Part shown: piece by piece, positions 11,225 through 21,800 of the stretch
How positions within the stretch are numbered: the first letter of the stretch is position 1
Layout of the letters: the number at the start of each line of letters is the position of its first letter
Assembly (NCBI GenBank): GCA_905220665.1
Contig: CAJNAR010000180.1
Span: 310,001 to 374,000, forward strand
Reading direction: 5' to 3'
DNA from: Albugo candida
Taxonomy: Eukaryota > Oomycota > Peronosporomycetes > Albuginales > Albuginaceae
Length of the DNA stretch: 64,000 bases
Notes under the pieces: model-generated
Databases searched by the model: none
What the model was told of the DNA's origin: nothing
What the model saw: the letters and a program-made list of their open reading frames with translations, nothing else
Position numbers and translations under genes: made by a program

Positions 11225-12390
11225 AATAAAATATTCAACAATTGAGGAAATCTTCTTATCCTGAACGGTCTTACATCATCAAGGCACATGATCAAAAGTA
11301 GGGCTCTTGGCAAGACTTGCTAAGATAGTTGAGTCACTGGGAAACGTCTACCTGTCCTGAATATTGGCGGTTGAATGGAAGCCATTCAGATATGTAGCGT
11401 ATGTGTCCATCATTGTATGATGGACAGAACGGTACACGTAGATGGGTCTTACACATCAGCCTAGATTATATGTATTAAACAAAACACCAAAGGCTATATG
11501 CGAACCCTTCCATGTGGCTTAGACTAACTAGTACAGTGAAGTAAGGACCTGAGAAAAACAATAAAAATATTGTTTGCTACATATGACTGAGTAGTATTTC
11601 CGGATTCCTCTAGCCCCCTGAACAAACTCCTTGAGTAGTCTAATCTGGAGACCACGACATGCAAGTCTCATTTTAAATGTAAAGAAAGCCATGCGAATCA
11701 GTATGTAAAAAAAGAAAACAAACAATTTTAAAAGGCTAAAAAATCGATCATGCACAGTAGATTGATCGAGTCGGTCGTTTTTGTCACATTTGGATTATTG
11801 TAATCTTGTATACAGAATTGTTGGGCTTCTGTATGTGGATTTTATCCAAGTCTTGCAGGTCGATCAGCAGAAGCAAACTGTTTTGAAGAACGCGGCTGAA
11901 AAGTCAAGTAAGAACCTGAAAGCGCTGATGAATCATGTGGCTGGTAAAATACAGAAGAGGATGAATCTAAAAGTGGAAAGAGAGTTTCATAAGTGTCATT
12001 TGCAGATGATGACGTAAACATCTTGATAAAAGGTAAGTGGCGTAGGGGAGGCAGAGATGAGTAGGCAATCGTACACTGTATGAGCAGCATACAATCTTGT
12101 ATAGTTTGAAGTCGAACTGGGATGCACGTTGACATTCTACAAAAGGCTTATCTATAAATGTTGAAAGCGATGAGTTGACGTTGAATATAGCAAGTCCCTT
12201 TTATGTCAAACAACGGTAAGGTTGAATTCTGAATTTCTCATGTTCATAAATGTGGCATGTCTTAAGGAAACCATGTGTTTGAGAAAAGATGCGAGCTGTA
12301 ATTTTGGACATTGATACCTATATGATAGCCCTCTTTGTGCACACGATGAATACCATCGGCGATTACAAAGAGCGATGATATGCGCACATG
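11225..12390. other. Stretch without a clear gene; possible non-LTR RT scrap
   Basis: No gene is recognised. A + strand reading near 11780-11810 gives SHLDYCNLVY, a string reminiscent of the C-terminal thumb of some non-LTR reverse transcriptases, followed by IQVLQ. It is too short to call. Confidence 0.35.
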
Positions 12391-12395
12391 CAATC

Positions 12396-12627
12396 TGTCG
12401 TAACCACTGCAGGGCTTGGGAAGTCCCTTAACAGAAGGAGGCAAAACGAGAAGTAATTATATTATTCAATAATGTTGGTTTTTCTCTTCCTACGAGCTTT
12501 GTTGGTTACGAAACCACTGCGTCAGGACAGTCCATAGTGGAAGGTATACTAGACCACTTTTTACATCCTTCGATCCTGATACCAAAACTTACAACAGATC
12601 GCAATGTGGAGTCGTTACTTTCCAACA
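12396..12627 (-). repeat. 3' LTR of copia-2
   Basis: 232 bp. Read on the - strand it begins TGTTGGAAAGTAACGACTCC and ends in CGACA. It aligns along its length with 16901-17130 (shared blocks include AATTATATTATTCA, TTTGTTGGTTACGAAACC, AGTCCATAG and GGAGTCGTTACTTTCCAAC on the + strand). On the - strand it is preceded by the purine tract GTGAGGAAGGAG (12628-12639). Confidence 0.85.
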
Positions 12628-12639
12628 CTCCTTCCTCAC
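12628..12639 (-). other. Copia-2 polypurine tract
   Basis: GTGAGGAAGGAG on the - strand lies directly against the TG of the 3' LTR, the position where plus-strand priming occurs in LTR retrotransposons. Confidence 0.65.
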
Positions 12640-12734
12640 GTAGCCGTGTATTTGTTACCTCAATTCATGTTCTTATCGTTGCTATTTTAACGTATCAGCG
12701 AACATTTTCCCTTCAATTGTTGTAGTCAAACAGC

Positions 12735-13425
12735 GCTGAATGCTATCGTAAGCAAATCAGCAGCCATGTCTTCGGTGTGCACATAAAAGGGCTTTACGAG
12801 CCCCATTTAGCTCTATATTTGATGAACTTGAGCTTAATGTCGATGTGCTTGGCTTGCGTCAAACTTCTTTCGTTTTCCATCTGTGGAAAAGAAGCTTGAT
12901 TGTATATCTTCATCTGTATGGGTAATTCCACGTTTATCCCCAGTTTAACAATTAGCTCTCGTAATCCCAGGAGCTCTCGACCGGCATGGGAACCCGACGT
13001 GAACTCCTCTACCATAGTCGATAGCGATACTGATGCTTGCTTTTGGCACGTCAAGCCCACTATCATGTCACTCGCACGAAAGATCGCTCCGCTTACCGAC
13101 TTGCGGCTAATCTTGTCCCTACAAAGTCCGCATCGCTTGCGCTCAAAATTTTCACAGGAGTGATTTGATGAGCTAGTTTCTGTCGAAGCTCAAACTTGAC
13201 GCCCGTTGAAATACCTGCCAGTTCCTTTCTCAGTTGCCATTCGCGTACCATAGGAGCGTGGGCTCGACGCGTAGCTCGGTTCATACGCAATGTACGGTCG
13301 TGTGCATCGCGCCAACCACAACAGTGATCCCACGATTGACTGAAAGTGCTGCAGTGATGCCTATCCGTCAGGCCCATCAGTGGGCAGGATTTTGTCGGCT
13401 TCCCACATGTCAGTATCATGGTCTA
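12735..13425 (-). pseudogene. Copia-2 RNase H domain
   Basis: Read on the - strand, LSASDADF appears at about 13100-13130 (RNase H aspartates). Then 12794-13066 gives WTCQKQ-like QKQASVSLSTM, AGRELLGLREL and QAKHIDIKLKFIKYRAKWG, all typical of the copia RNase H. The segment ends with YVHTEDMAADLLT near 12735-12780, the conserved C-terminus before the polypurine tract. Frame changes occur between segments. Confidence 0.85.
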
Positions 13426-13427
13426 CT

Positions 13428-13940
13428 CTATGGGGCCGTAAAGTGGTGTGCATCTTGTATGCCGAACTTTGATAGTAGCTCATCTATCATTTGTTCTTGG
13501 TCAACTGCAAGTCGCATCCCTAGAAACTTGCTCATGACGCCGAGGCTTTTGCGCTGGAGTGTTACCAATTGTTTAAACACATCATCCACTCGAACCTTCA
13601 ATGTTCCAGGAACCAGGAAATCGTCAACATATACTCCGACGACAGTATTTCCATCGTGATCTCTTTTGTATTGGAGGCACAAGTCTGTGACACATTGTAC
13701 TACTCCGACACAACATAGTTCTGAATGTTGAAGTGTCCCCCAGTCTTCCAGCTTGTTTTAATCTATAAATGCTGCGCTGGAGGCGAAGGAACACTTGAGT
13801 TTTGGGCTGAGCACCACGACGCTGTAGCTCCTTCTCACTCACATTCATTCCTTGCGGATTGTATAGGTAAATGTACAGATCCGGTTCAGCAGAGGCCTTG
13901 ACATACACATTAGGCAAGTCCCCATGACGCTCCGGTACAC
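13428..13940 (-). pseudogene. Copia-2 reverse transcriptase remnant
   Basis: The catalytic box VVGVYVDDFLVPG is intact at about 13612-13640 (YVDD at 13620-13631). Upstream, 13624-13917 reads YIYLYNPQGM and LRLQRSIYRLKQAGR, matching the conserved QPEGF and LxKSLYGLKQAPR-type motifs with substitutions. The catalytic aspartates survive, but the palm is split over at least two frames. It would copy element RNA into cDNA inside the virus-like particle. Confidence 0.85.
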
Positions 13941-14146
13941 CTCATATCTTGGATAGTGCAAAGATAACCTTCCCAGCCGTCATGTTCATGACGCGGCGAA
14001 TGTTAGTATATAGTTTTTACCAAACGACTGTTCATTCCCGCCCGCCACCATGCGCGCTTTGTAGCGCTCGACGTTCCCACTCCACAAACTTGTCACTATT
14101 GATGGCTTCTTTCCAATTTTTTGGATCCACACATAAATAAAAGCAC

Positions 14147-15520
14147 TTATAATCTCGCGTGGCGGGATCTTTGTTTAATATATCGCGTCCTCATGTTCAT
14201 TGCTGGCTGATTGAATGAAGCTTTGTTTAGAATACTTCTGCTTGCGCCTCGCTTGCCGCGCTTCTTGAAGTTTCTCGTTAACACTAGCAGCCCTTTCCGA
14301 TGGGCAACATCTTTGGTTGTTTTTGTCCGTCTGTCACATAGACCGTCCATCTCAGATGCTGATTTGACGCTCATATCAATGAGACCAGCTGTCTTCTTGT
14401 TGTTAGCTTCTTTCGCGTTGTTTTAATTTATTTGACGAACAAGTTGCGTGTTTGCATCATCGCTGAGGGGCTTAATATTTATGACATGTTGCGGTGTTCA
14501 AACCACGCGATCCTTGGTTAACAACGCTTTGTACCTTTTTTTGGTCACTCTTGCCAATATTAAGTCCTTCCTCCCCACGTCGATCGAAGGTCTTGTGTTT
14601 CGAATTCCAGATCGCGGTGCACAGGGACCCAAAAAAACAGTATCCGTCAGCTTTGGGCTGGAAACCATAAGAAGTTCGATCGGCGAAGCACAGTTTTCAT
14701 TTCATTGCGTCGCGCTACGGTTGAGAATGTAAGACGCATATTCTGCATCGTCAACTTAAGAACTCAACGGCATCCCCGATCCAAAATCGTGGAGCGCACC
14801 GTGTTCATAAGTGCTTCATGCAGACGCTCTGCCTTCCCGTTCAACGCTTGATTCCCCGCTTCCGATACCTTACGTCGCACTCCGGGTTTTTCACAAAACG
14901 GGTTGACGACCCTGAACTCGCCTCCATCATCGGTGCGCAGCCAGGGAATCCTACAGGTAAAGCGCATCTCAAAGTATACAAGAAAGTTCTCGAATGACTT
15001 GGTCGCCTTGTCCTTCGTTTCTACCAGAAACACACGGCAGTAGTTGCTTTTGTTATCCCTGAAATTAATAAGGTACGTGTCTCCACACCTGTCGGTTTGA
15101 TTGATTGAATCCTCGATATCGCTACAGATAACGCCACCTATCGGTCAATAGGAGCATTAATTCTAGTGTCTTTGGTCGACTGTTTATGCGCGCATGTTGT
15201 GCACGCTGACCTGTATCTATTCGTGATAATTATGCCCCGTCTCTGGGTCGTTTTCCATCCTCTCATTGGTGTCATAAGCTAGATGCGCAAATCACAAGCA
15301 AAAATCAAGTAGACTCCTCGCTTGTGTATCGGAGATTGTTGAATTGACAGCTTCAGCGAGAGCTGCAAATATGCAGTCTTCAGCTTTCCTGGCACCAAGG
15401 CCAACTACATCCTCGGTCATAGCACGTGCCAACAATACGTAATTGCTGTCCTAGCCAGCATAGAAGATCTTGAATCCGTAGCTGCGTCAGATCATCAAGC
15501 GCGTGCGTCCATTATAACGA
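14147..15520 (-). pseudogene. Copia-2 integrase remnant
   Basis: The core is best preserved at 14764-15033: VETKDKATKSFENFLVYFE, then LRTDDGGEF (second catalytic Asp region), then LNGKAERLHEALMNTVRS, with the glutamate of the D,D35E triad in KAERLH. Downstream segments to about 14147 are scrambled and include a basic stretch (KKRGKRGASRSILNK). No uninterrupted frame spans the domain. Confidence 0.8.
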
Positions 15521-15523
15521 AGG

Positions 15524-15813
15524 TCATAACCTTTTATTCGATTCATCCATACGATCTGCTGAGTAGTAGACGTCGATAAGCTTGATGCGATAAAGATCGC
15601 CATCGCCGCGTACTACAAAATAGGCGTTTCCTTTGAGCTTCATTTTCAGAATGTCTATTTGGAAGCAGGCATTCTTGACCGCATGGTTTTGAACTGTAAG
15701 GTTGTGATAATGTCGCCACCAGGTGATGACTCGATCAATGTCCAAAATCCATTGGCATGTGGTGTCGACATGTCTGCAACTGCCAGCGCAAAATCCTTTT
15801 TGACTTATTGCTT
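15524..15813 (-). pseudogene. Copia-2 protease and GAG-pre-integrase remnant
   Basis: The frame 15524-15847 on the - strand contains WILDIDRVITW, where copia proteases have WILDSGAS. The catalytic Asp is present but the following Ser-Gly is changed to Ile-Asp, so activity would be lost. The reading continues with KMKLKGNAYFVVRGDGDLYRIKLIDVYY, consistent with the GAG-pre-integrase segment. Confidence 0.6.
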
Positions 15814-16896
15814 GCAGTCGCGTTTGTAATGAACTTCTTTTCCGCACTTGAAGCAGGCACCTGGTTTTCTCCTTTGGCGCTCTTCACATTTTTTCAAGTC
15901 GTTCATCTTTAGTGCTCTTAACAGCGGTCACGTCGGCTTGCCTCTCAGGAGAATGCTTGGATCATTTAGCTGCGCAAAACGGACTAGTTCTTCTGCATAT
16001 CGTAAGTACTCTCCACGCTGATGATTTAGTCGTGCCAATAACACGCCCTTAGAGTCAGTCAGAGAGCTGGAAAACTTGGCAATATGTTCGAGAACTACAT
16101 CGTGAGCACCACTTACAGCATCACTCAAAGCCAGCAGATACAGCATGTAATAATTGCACGATGCAGTCCACTTTTCTTCGACGTGAAGAGCTTGAACGCG
16201 TGTGACTTCTAAATTCGCGGCCAAACTTGGTGTCCAGTCGGTCCATTGAGTACCAAACCTCGGGGCTCTCCTCGTACCAGATGTCCACCTGGCTGTCAGA
16301 ATGTTTTTCAGTTTTACCGGATAGATGTCGACCTGGGATATCCATCTTTATTTCTTCAGTCCCCATGCACCCACTAAGGTCTCCAGCGATGTTGACCTGC
16401 TGCAGAAACCGTTTTCCCCACGGTCCAAAACCTGGCTCAAGGCCCGAGTACACCTCTTTGCCGTCAAAGGTTTCGAAGTCAAGCTTCAGGTCCGTTATCT
16501 GAAGGGTTTATTGCGGTGCTTAGTACGACGGTTCTAGCACTGGCTTTTACGACGGACCCGGTGGTAGCTGCATTGGGCTACTTTTCTGCCTCCTTCCTCA
16601 CGCAATCGCTGATGCTCCTCTACTGCTGCAGATGTCGCGCTGGACTCCGTATGAAATCGTCTTCAAGCGAGGATATCGTCATAGTCCGGCCAACTCCCGC
16701 GCGCGTCTCCGCATAAGCTCGAAAGCCTGGTGAGGTGAGCTCCAATGTCGCCTTTTAGTTCAGTGACCGTATCTAGAAGCCTTTCCATGTTCTCATTCGC
16801 ATTTGAAACCGGACTGGCTCCATCTATATTAGTGTGAGTCACGGCTGACGCTTAGGCCTGATCTTGAACAACTTGTTCCATAAGCGTTGGGCTCAT
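15814..16896 (-). pseudogene. Copia-2 gag remnant
   Basis: The likely start is the ATG at 16896-16894, inside the primer-binding site, reading MSPTLMEQVVQDQA before a stop. Two overlapping frames (16453-16121 and 16224-15928) carry the gag body, including WYSMDRLDTKFG and a helical stretch LLARLNHQRGEYLRYAEELV. An intact CCHC zinc knuckle, CFKCGKEVHYKRDC, lies at 15814-15855 with perfect CX2CX4HX4C spacing. Gag would assemble the particle and bind element RNA. Early stops and a frame change inactivate it. Confidence 0.8.
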
Positions 16897-16900
16897 AACC
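16889..16900 (-). promoter_or_regulatory. Copia-2 primer-binding site (half-tRNA-iMet type)
   Basis: On the - strand GGTTATGAGCCC follows the 5' LTR directly. Its complement GGGCTCATAACC is the anticodon stem-loop of eukaryotic initiator tRNA-Met including the CAU anticodon. This indicates priming from the 5' half of that tRNA, as known for Drosophila copia. Confidence 0.75.
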
Positions 16901-17130
16901 TGTCGTAAACACCGCAGAGAATGGCAATTCGCTTTACTGAACGGAGCAAAAAAAGAATCAATTATATTATTCATGAGTGGTAGTTTCTCTTCCCACGATC
17001 TTTGTTGGTTACGAAACCTCCGCGTCCGGATAGTCCATAGCGGAAAGTATACGAGACCACTGTTTGGATCCTTGGATCATGATGCCAAAACGTCCGACGG
17101 ATCACAATATGGAGTCGTTACTTTCCAACG
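16901..17130 (-). repeat. 5' LTR of copia-2
   Basis: 230 bp. On the - strand it begins CGTTGGAAAG (the first T mutated to C compared with the 3' LTR) and ends CGACA, directly before the primer-binding site. It is bounded outside by the CAATC duplication at 17131-17135. Confidence 0.85.
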
Positions 17131-17135
17131 CAATC

Positions 17136-18409
17136 TCTTAGTAAATTTAAAGTGGATCTAGATCAGCGGTGGCAACTATATGCGATTATTATTTCCATAC
17201 GCATGGAAAGCTATGTTGGTATGGGCTGAATGTGCAGCCAAGTACTTCAAATATGGCAGTTATAAATTCTAATTTTTGCAAGGAGAAGTTTGTTGCAATT
17301 TAGGAATTTAATTTTATATCGACACATGATCGATGCATGATCGACACAAAGAAATCGGAGTATCATTAAGACTGAAATAACGACCTGCCGCATCAAACCG
17401 GCATAAAGAATGCGGGGATGTGCATATGTAGCAACCTACCGAATGACGTTGTCAAGAAATGAATACGGACCATCAAGTCAGTTCAGGAAAAACGTTTTTT
17501 ACTATAACCTTTGACAAGATTAGCATTGAAATTCTTTTTAGAAAGACTTTTGAAGGTTATTACAATGTTGGGTTGCTTTCATTTGAGCCCGTTTGATGAA
17601 GTAAGCAAGTGTCTATGCTTGCTTTTCAATAGTATCATTTATCTGAGCTTGTAGAACTCCTTGATCCATTTTTGCTGTCCACTCTTCTTCTAGCAACAAT
17701 TTCCCAAGCAGTTTCTTATTCTTTGGCGAGAACCTAAATACCAGTCCATAACAATTCTTCGCAAAAATCAAGTCTTTGTGGTATACGACAGCTTTTTCAT
17801 TGCGCGCGTTTACGTTTACGTGGATAATCGGTCAAACAACACCACAATTCTACACATTTGCTGCTTTATCATTGTCCAATGTCAATTGTACGTAGTTATC
17901 AGTCCAATTTGATTTGATGATTAATTTTACTAATCTCCACTTTTTCTTTCAAAACGCGGTCAACAGAATCATCTTTCTCACTTTTGGATTGTATGGTTGT
18001 ATGAAGCCGACAGCTTTATATATCATTTTCCGAGTTACCAGCTGGCACAATGTGGGTTACGATAGTCCAAATTTTCATTTTATGGGACTCCGGTTTCTGA
18101 ATTCGCTCGAGATACCTATTTTCGTCATAAATCTCATGATCCCAGATTTCTCCTATCAGCCAAGATACCACAGAGGACTACATCGACAGAAGAAGGTGTA
18201 GGCGGGACTTTTCTTGAATTGAACCAGAAAGATATTGACGAAATTAAACCAGCTGATGGTGGGTGGAAGGGTAGCAAAGAAATTGAAAACGAAATACCAA
18301 TTTGTATTGCTATTGTTCAATGTGCTCAGTACTTACATGCGCAAGCATAGAGATTGCTATTTCATGCTCAAATGGAAATTATCCGGATCATAAGTCAACA
18401 TTGTAAACC
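17136..18409. other. Stretch without a recognisable gene
   Basis: Short + strand readings near 18100-18350 look coding (for example SLEIPIFVINLMIPDFSYQ, and GGTFLELNQKDIDEIKPADG in another frame), but they are interrupted and I cannot assign a family. They may be the decayed upstream part of the ORF at 18410. Confidence 0.35.
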
Positions 18410-18808
18410 ATGAAACGGACAGGTAGGACGACTCTCAATAGGAAGGTATTTCATGTTGTTCATGGTGACGAGATTACAGCTGACCTTGGCATTCCGAAAT
18501 ACGTCAAATTAGAAGGCAAAGAATTTCATCTAGAATGCGTTTTCTTTAATTTTGCACAATATCACAGCACTATTCCAGATTGGGCATATAAAATCCTTGT
18601 CCGGGTTTTTGCAGAGGAAAAAAGAAAACATCATCAAGCTGATTTTGATGATTGTGATTTTGTTCTCAGCCTTAAGCTTCCGACGTTTCAATTTTCTTTC
18701 CAAGGAGGCGTTACAACTATGGGGGAGAATGACAAGAAGCGATGCGTTTTGGCAGTACAAACCGCCGAAATGTTATCATCGGCGTGGATGGTTGGCGCTG
18801 CATTTTAA
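18410..18808 (+). CDS. Unrecognised ORF of 132 codons
   Basis: An ATG-started ORF reading MKRTGRTTLNRKVFHV and onwards, rich in charged and aromatic residues (EEKRKHHQADFDDCDFV). No signal peptide, membrane segment or known motif is seen. Coding-like readings just upstream in other frames raise the possibility that this is one fragment of a decayed larger gene. Opposite-strand and alternative-frame ORFs overlap it (114 codons at 18552-18896), so even the frame is uncertain. Confidence 0.25.
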   Translation: MKRTGRTTLNRKVFHVVHGDEITADLGIPKYVKLEGKEFHLECVFFNFAQYHSTIPDWAYKILVRVFAEEKRKHHQADFDDCDFVLSLKLPTFQFSFQGGVTTMGENDKKRCVLAVQTAEMLSSAWMVGAAF

Positions 18809-21800
18809 GACCCACAAAAGCGAGCTTCGGTCGTCACCAATACACTCTAAACAATACCAGTATTGCATCTCTTCATGTGCAGATGCAAATGTTTGAGGTT
18901 TCTGTTGCTTAACACTGCCAGATTATCAAAATACAAAGACAGGTTTTTCTACATGTGCTTTCAGGATGCTAACTGTGCTCTCATATCTTGGCATGACCAC
19001 CTTCATACTGTCACAGGCTAGTGCAGTATCATGTTTCTGTATTTAGATACTGTGATAGTGCTTTCAAAACACTCATTGGATCAGCCTGTTGATTTACTAC
19101 CCTGTTTTCCGTCCATCACCGTATACGCCTAGTAGATAAGTGATTACTATTTGGTGGATTCAACTCATCTTCTTGTTGATTGTACGAAAGTAGCTCAGTG
19201 TACAAAATGCTCTCTAAACTGAGTATTTTCAGCATGTAACCAACGTCAACACATTTCTTACGACGTAACTTACTTTTACGCTCCATACTACAGCTTGCGC
19301 TAGTCAAGTTCGCATCAAACTGAGTATGCAGAAATGTGACGTTTACATTGACGCATCGAATTCGCACTTCTAACTAACCGAGTAGCTTTATTTTCTGTGA
19401 AATCGAGGAATTGTAACAAACTTAGGTATGTACGTGCGCTTCAATCTTCTTTTCTTCAGCGGTAAAGAATAGAACCAGAAAGTAAATACACAGCTTCCAA
19501 CAAATTCTTTGTACGGCTACAGTCTAATCAATTAATGCATATGTACTTCGCTACAATTATACTTCATCGAATGCTTCCACCTACAGATTGTTATATCAAA
19601 TTATCCATTACCTCCTGAATACTTTCACTCTGTCTCGGTACAGTATATTATTATCAGTAGAATATCAACGATGTTCCTGTCAGAGAATTCCCGCGTATGT
19701 GGATGATTGATTGAAGACATGTGAGTAGCACGGAAGACTTCTTCATTAGACTTGATTGTATTTAGACGATAGCAATTTAGTAGCAATTTGGTCGGTGTGA
19801 AGCGCACAGCAACTCGTTGTAGATGAAGCGCATATGCTTTAATAAAACTAATGCAAATAGACTTTGGATTTGAAAGGTACCCGAGTGTCGAATAGCAGCG
19901 AGTCGCCGGACAAAACTGTAGAAATGTTTGCCGTTGGTTTTCTTCGGCTTGAGTAAGAAACTTGAGACAGTTCGATATTGAAGCTCGATTGTAGATTTGA
20001 CTTGAGGTCAGCAAGTCATTCTAAGTGAGCTGTTCTTTTTTTCAAATCATAAAAACGGTTTTGAGCTTACATATATTATAATTTTCAAATCCTACGATAA
20101 ATCCAAAGGCGGTATTAAGAGCTCATAACTTATTACTCTGAAAAGGTGTATCATTAGAGTAAGCAAAATGTATACAACTGCCAAGTCGAAAAGCAAGCGA
20201 ATTAAATGTTACATCCCACTTCTCCGAACATACTTGCATCAACGGTAATAACAAATATGTTTACGCAGTTGATACTCAATGATGACATAATAATACAGAA
20301 GTCTCCGAAGTCTCAATCTATCAACGCATGGTTAAACTTCTAGTCATGTTGCCTTGTTCTATTCTCCATCTGAATGATTACGTTGGACAGTAGTTCATGT
20401 GTGTCAGGGCCACAGTAAGTCAATAACATTTAGCGCTGTTACTAGCGTGGATGATTGATATTCAGTTCTAGGGAAGGGTGGACGTATTTAATGACCATCA
20501 TCATTGCAAACCGAAAGTTTAGAGATCTACACACTGAAAAATGCTGAAATATTTGTGCTAGCATCCGTCGATAGATTAGGCATCAAAAACGCGAACATGA
20601 ATAAATCAAGGATACACGAAAACGTTTCCATCTATCAATTGCAAGATCATCGGATTATCACGTTTTGGATGCCATCTTTACTTCCAATAGCGATGATTTA
20701 GCATAGTAGACCAGCAAAGTTACCTTCCTCACAGGCAAATTTCGAGGCGGTAAGTGGATGGGGCGGGATTGCCAAGAAGCACTGACTAGATACCATATAG
20801 TATTTCAAACGTCATTTAGTACCTTCCTGACCTCATTTCGATCATTTGAAAAAAAGGTTGCAATGGGTCTGTACATGGTGGAAATACAGAGCCCTAAATC
20901 TACTTCCAAAAAACCCCAGTTGATGATACCTTCGGTAGGTTTTAGATTGCAGGGATGATTAAAGTTGATGATGACTTTATGGAGATATTCGCTCGAATAT
21001 CTCTCATTGCGTCTTATCCAGGTACAATCATGACGCCGATGCCATATACAGATAGCATGTAATCACCTGTATATTTGAAAGCTAACATTATATGATGAGG
21101 CTGACTGATCATCGGAGAGCATCCGTGGTAGCAACTTCAAAATGGCACTGTTTTTTATTCTCGTGATGGGATAAGAAATTCGAATGAGCACGAATTCTAT
21201 GAAAAGAGATAATATGGAATAAAAAAGTATTTCAACTTTCTTCGTGCTTGAAAAACATGAAATATAGCGTCAAAGCATTGGATAGGTTTGGAGATGCATA
21301 GACTTTGTAGCGTTGAATTGGGGATTAAATCGAGCACTCTCTTCACCGATAGTGCTCAAGATAGTGAATTGCTCTCAACTTAGGCTGAATATCTGCTCTT
21401 CAGAAATGGATCGATTCCTTTTTGCGAGTTTCTATCTTCATTAGCATGATAGGAAATGACGAAAGTTCTTAGTCCAGCTATTCCATGGTGAACTTTGTTT
21501 ATGCAGAAACTATTCTGTATGTTGCACATCTTATATTTACGCTGAAACTTTTCATCAATCATTTCTTTTTTCTTTCTAGGAAATTATTATTCTTCGCAGC
21601 ATCAACCTGATGCTGTGTCAGGATAAGATGCAATCAACCAAGTATCGACCAGAATGTTTTCAGAAAGATTACGGTACGGCTCGATGTTTTTTTTTCGTCA
21701 AAAATCATCTCGCATCGCGACATTTGTCAAGGTGATCACGTAGGCGACTAATTTCTTTCCGTATAAAGAGTGAGGGAGTTCAAGATAAAGAGAAAATCAG

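Larger units (their letters stand above)
12396..17130 (-). mobile_element. Copia-2: full-length but inactive Ty1/copia element
   Basis: This is a complete element of about 4.7 kb on the - strand: 5' LTR (16901-17130), primer-binding site, gag, protease, integrase, reverse transcriptase, RNase H, polypurine tract and 3' LTR (12396-12627). It is flanked by a perfect 5-bp target duplication, CAATC at 12391-12395 and CAATC at 17131-17135. The LTRs look roughly 75-80% identical by eye, so it is old. Coding regions carry multiple stops and frameshifts. The domain order and the primer-binding site place it with copia-1. Confidence 0.92.

Noticed and set aside
11995..12035. FADDDVNILIKG reading as an RT catalytic box
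   Set aside because: It appears in a stop-flanked frame without the neighbouring RT blocks and on the wrong side of the SHLDYCN-like string. Probably chance.
18000..18410. Fragment of a DUF1336/EDR2-type lipid-binding protein
   Set aside because: IPIFVINLMIPDFSYQ is only loosely similar to that family and the expected downstream motifs are absent.
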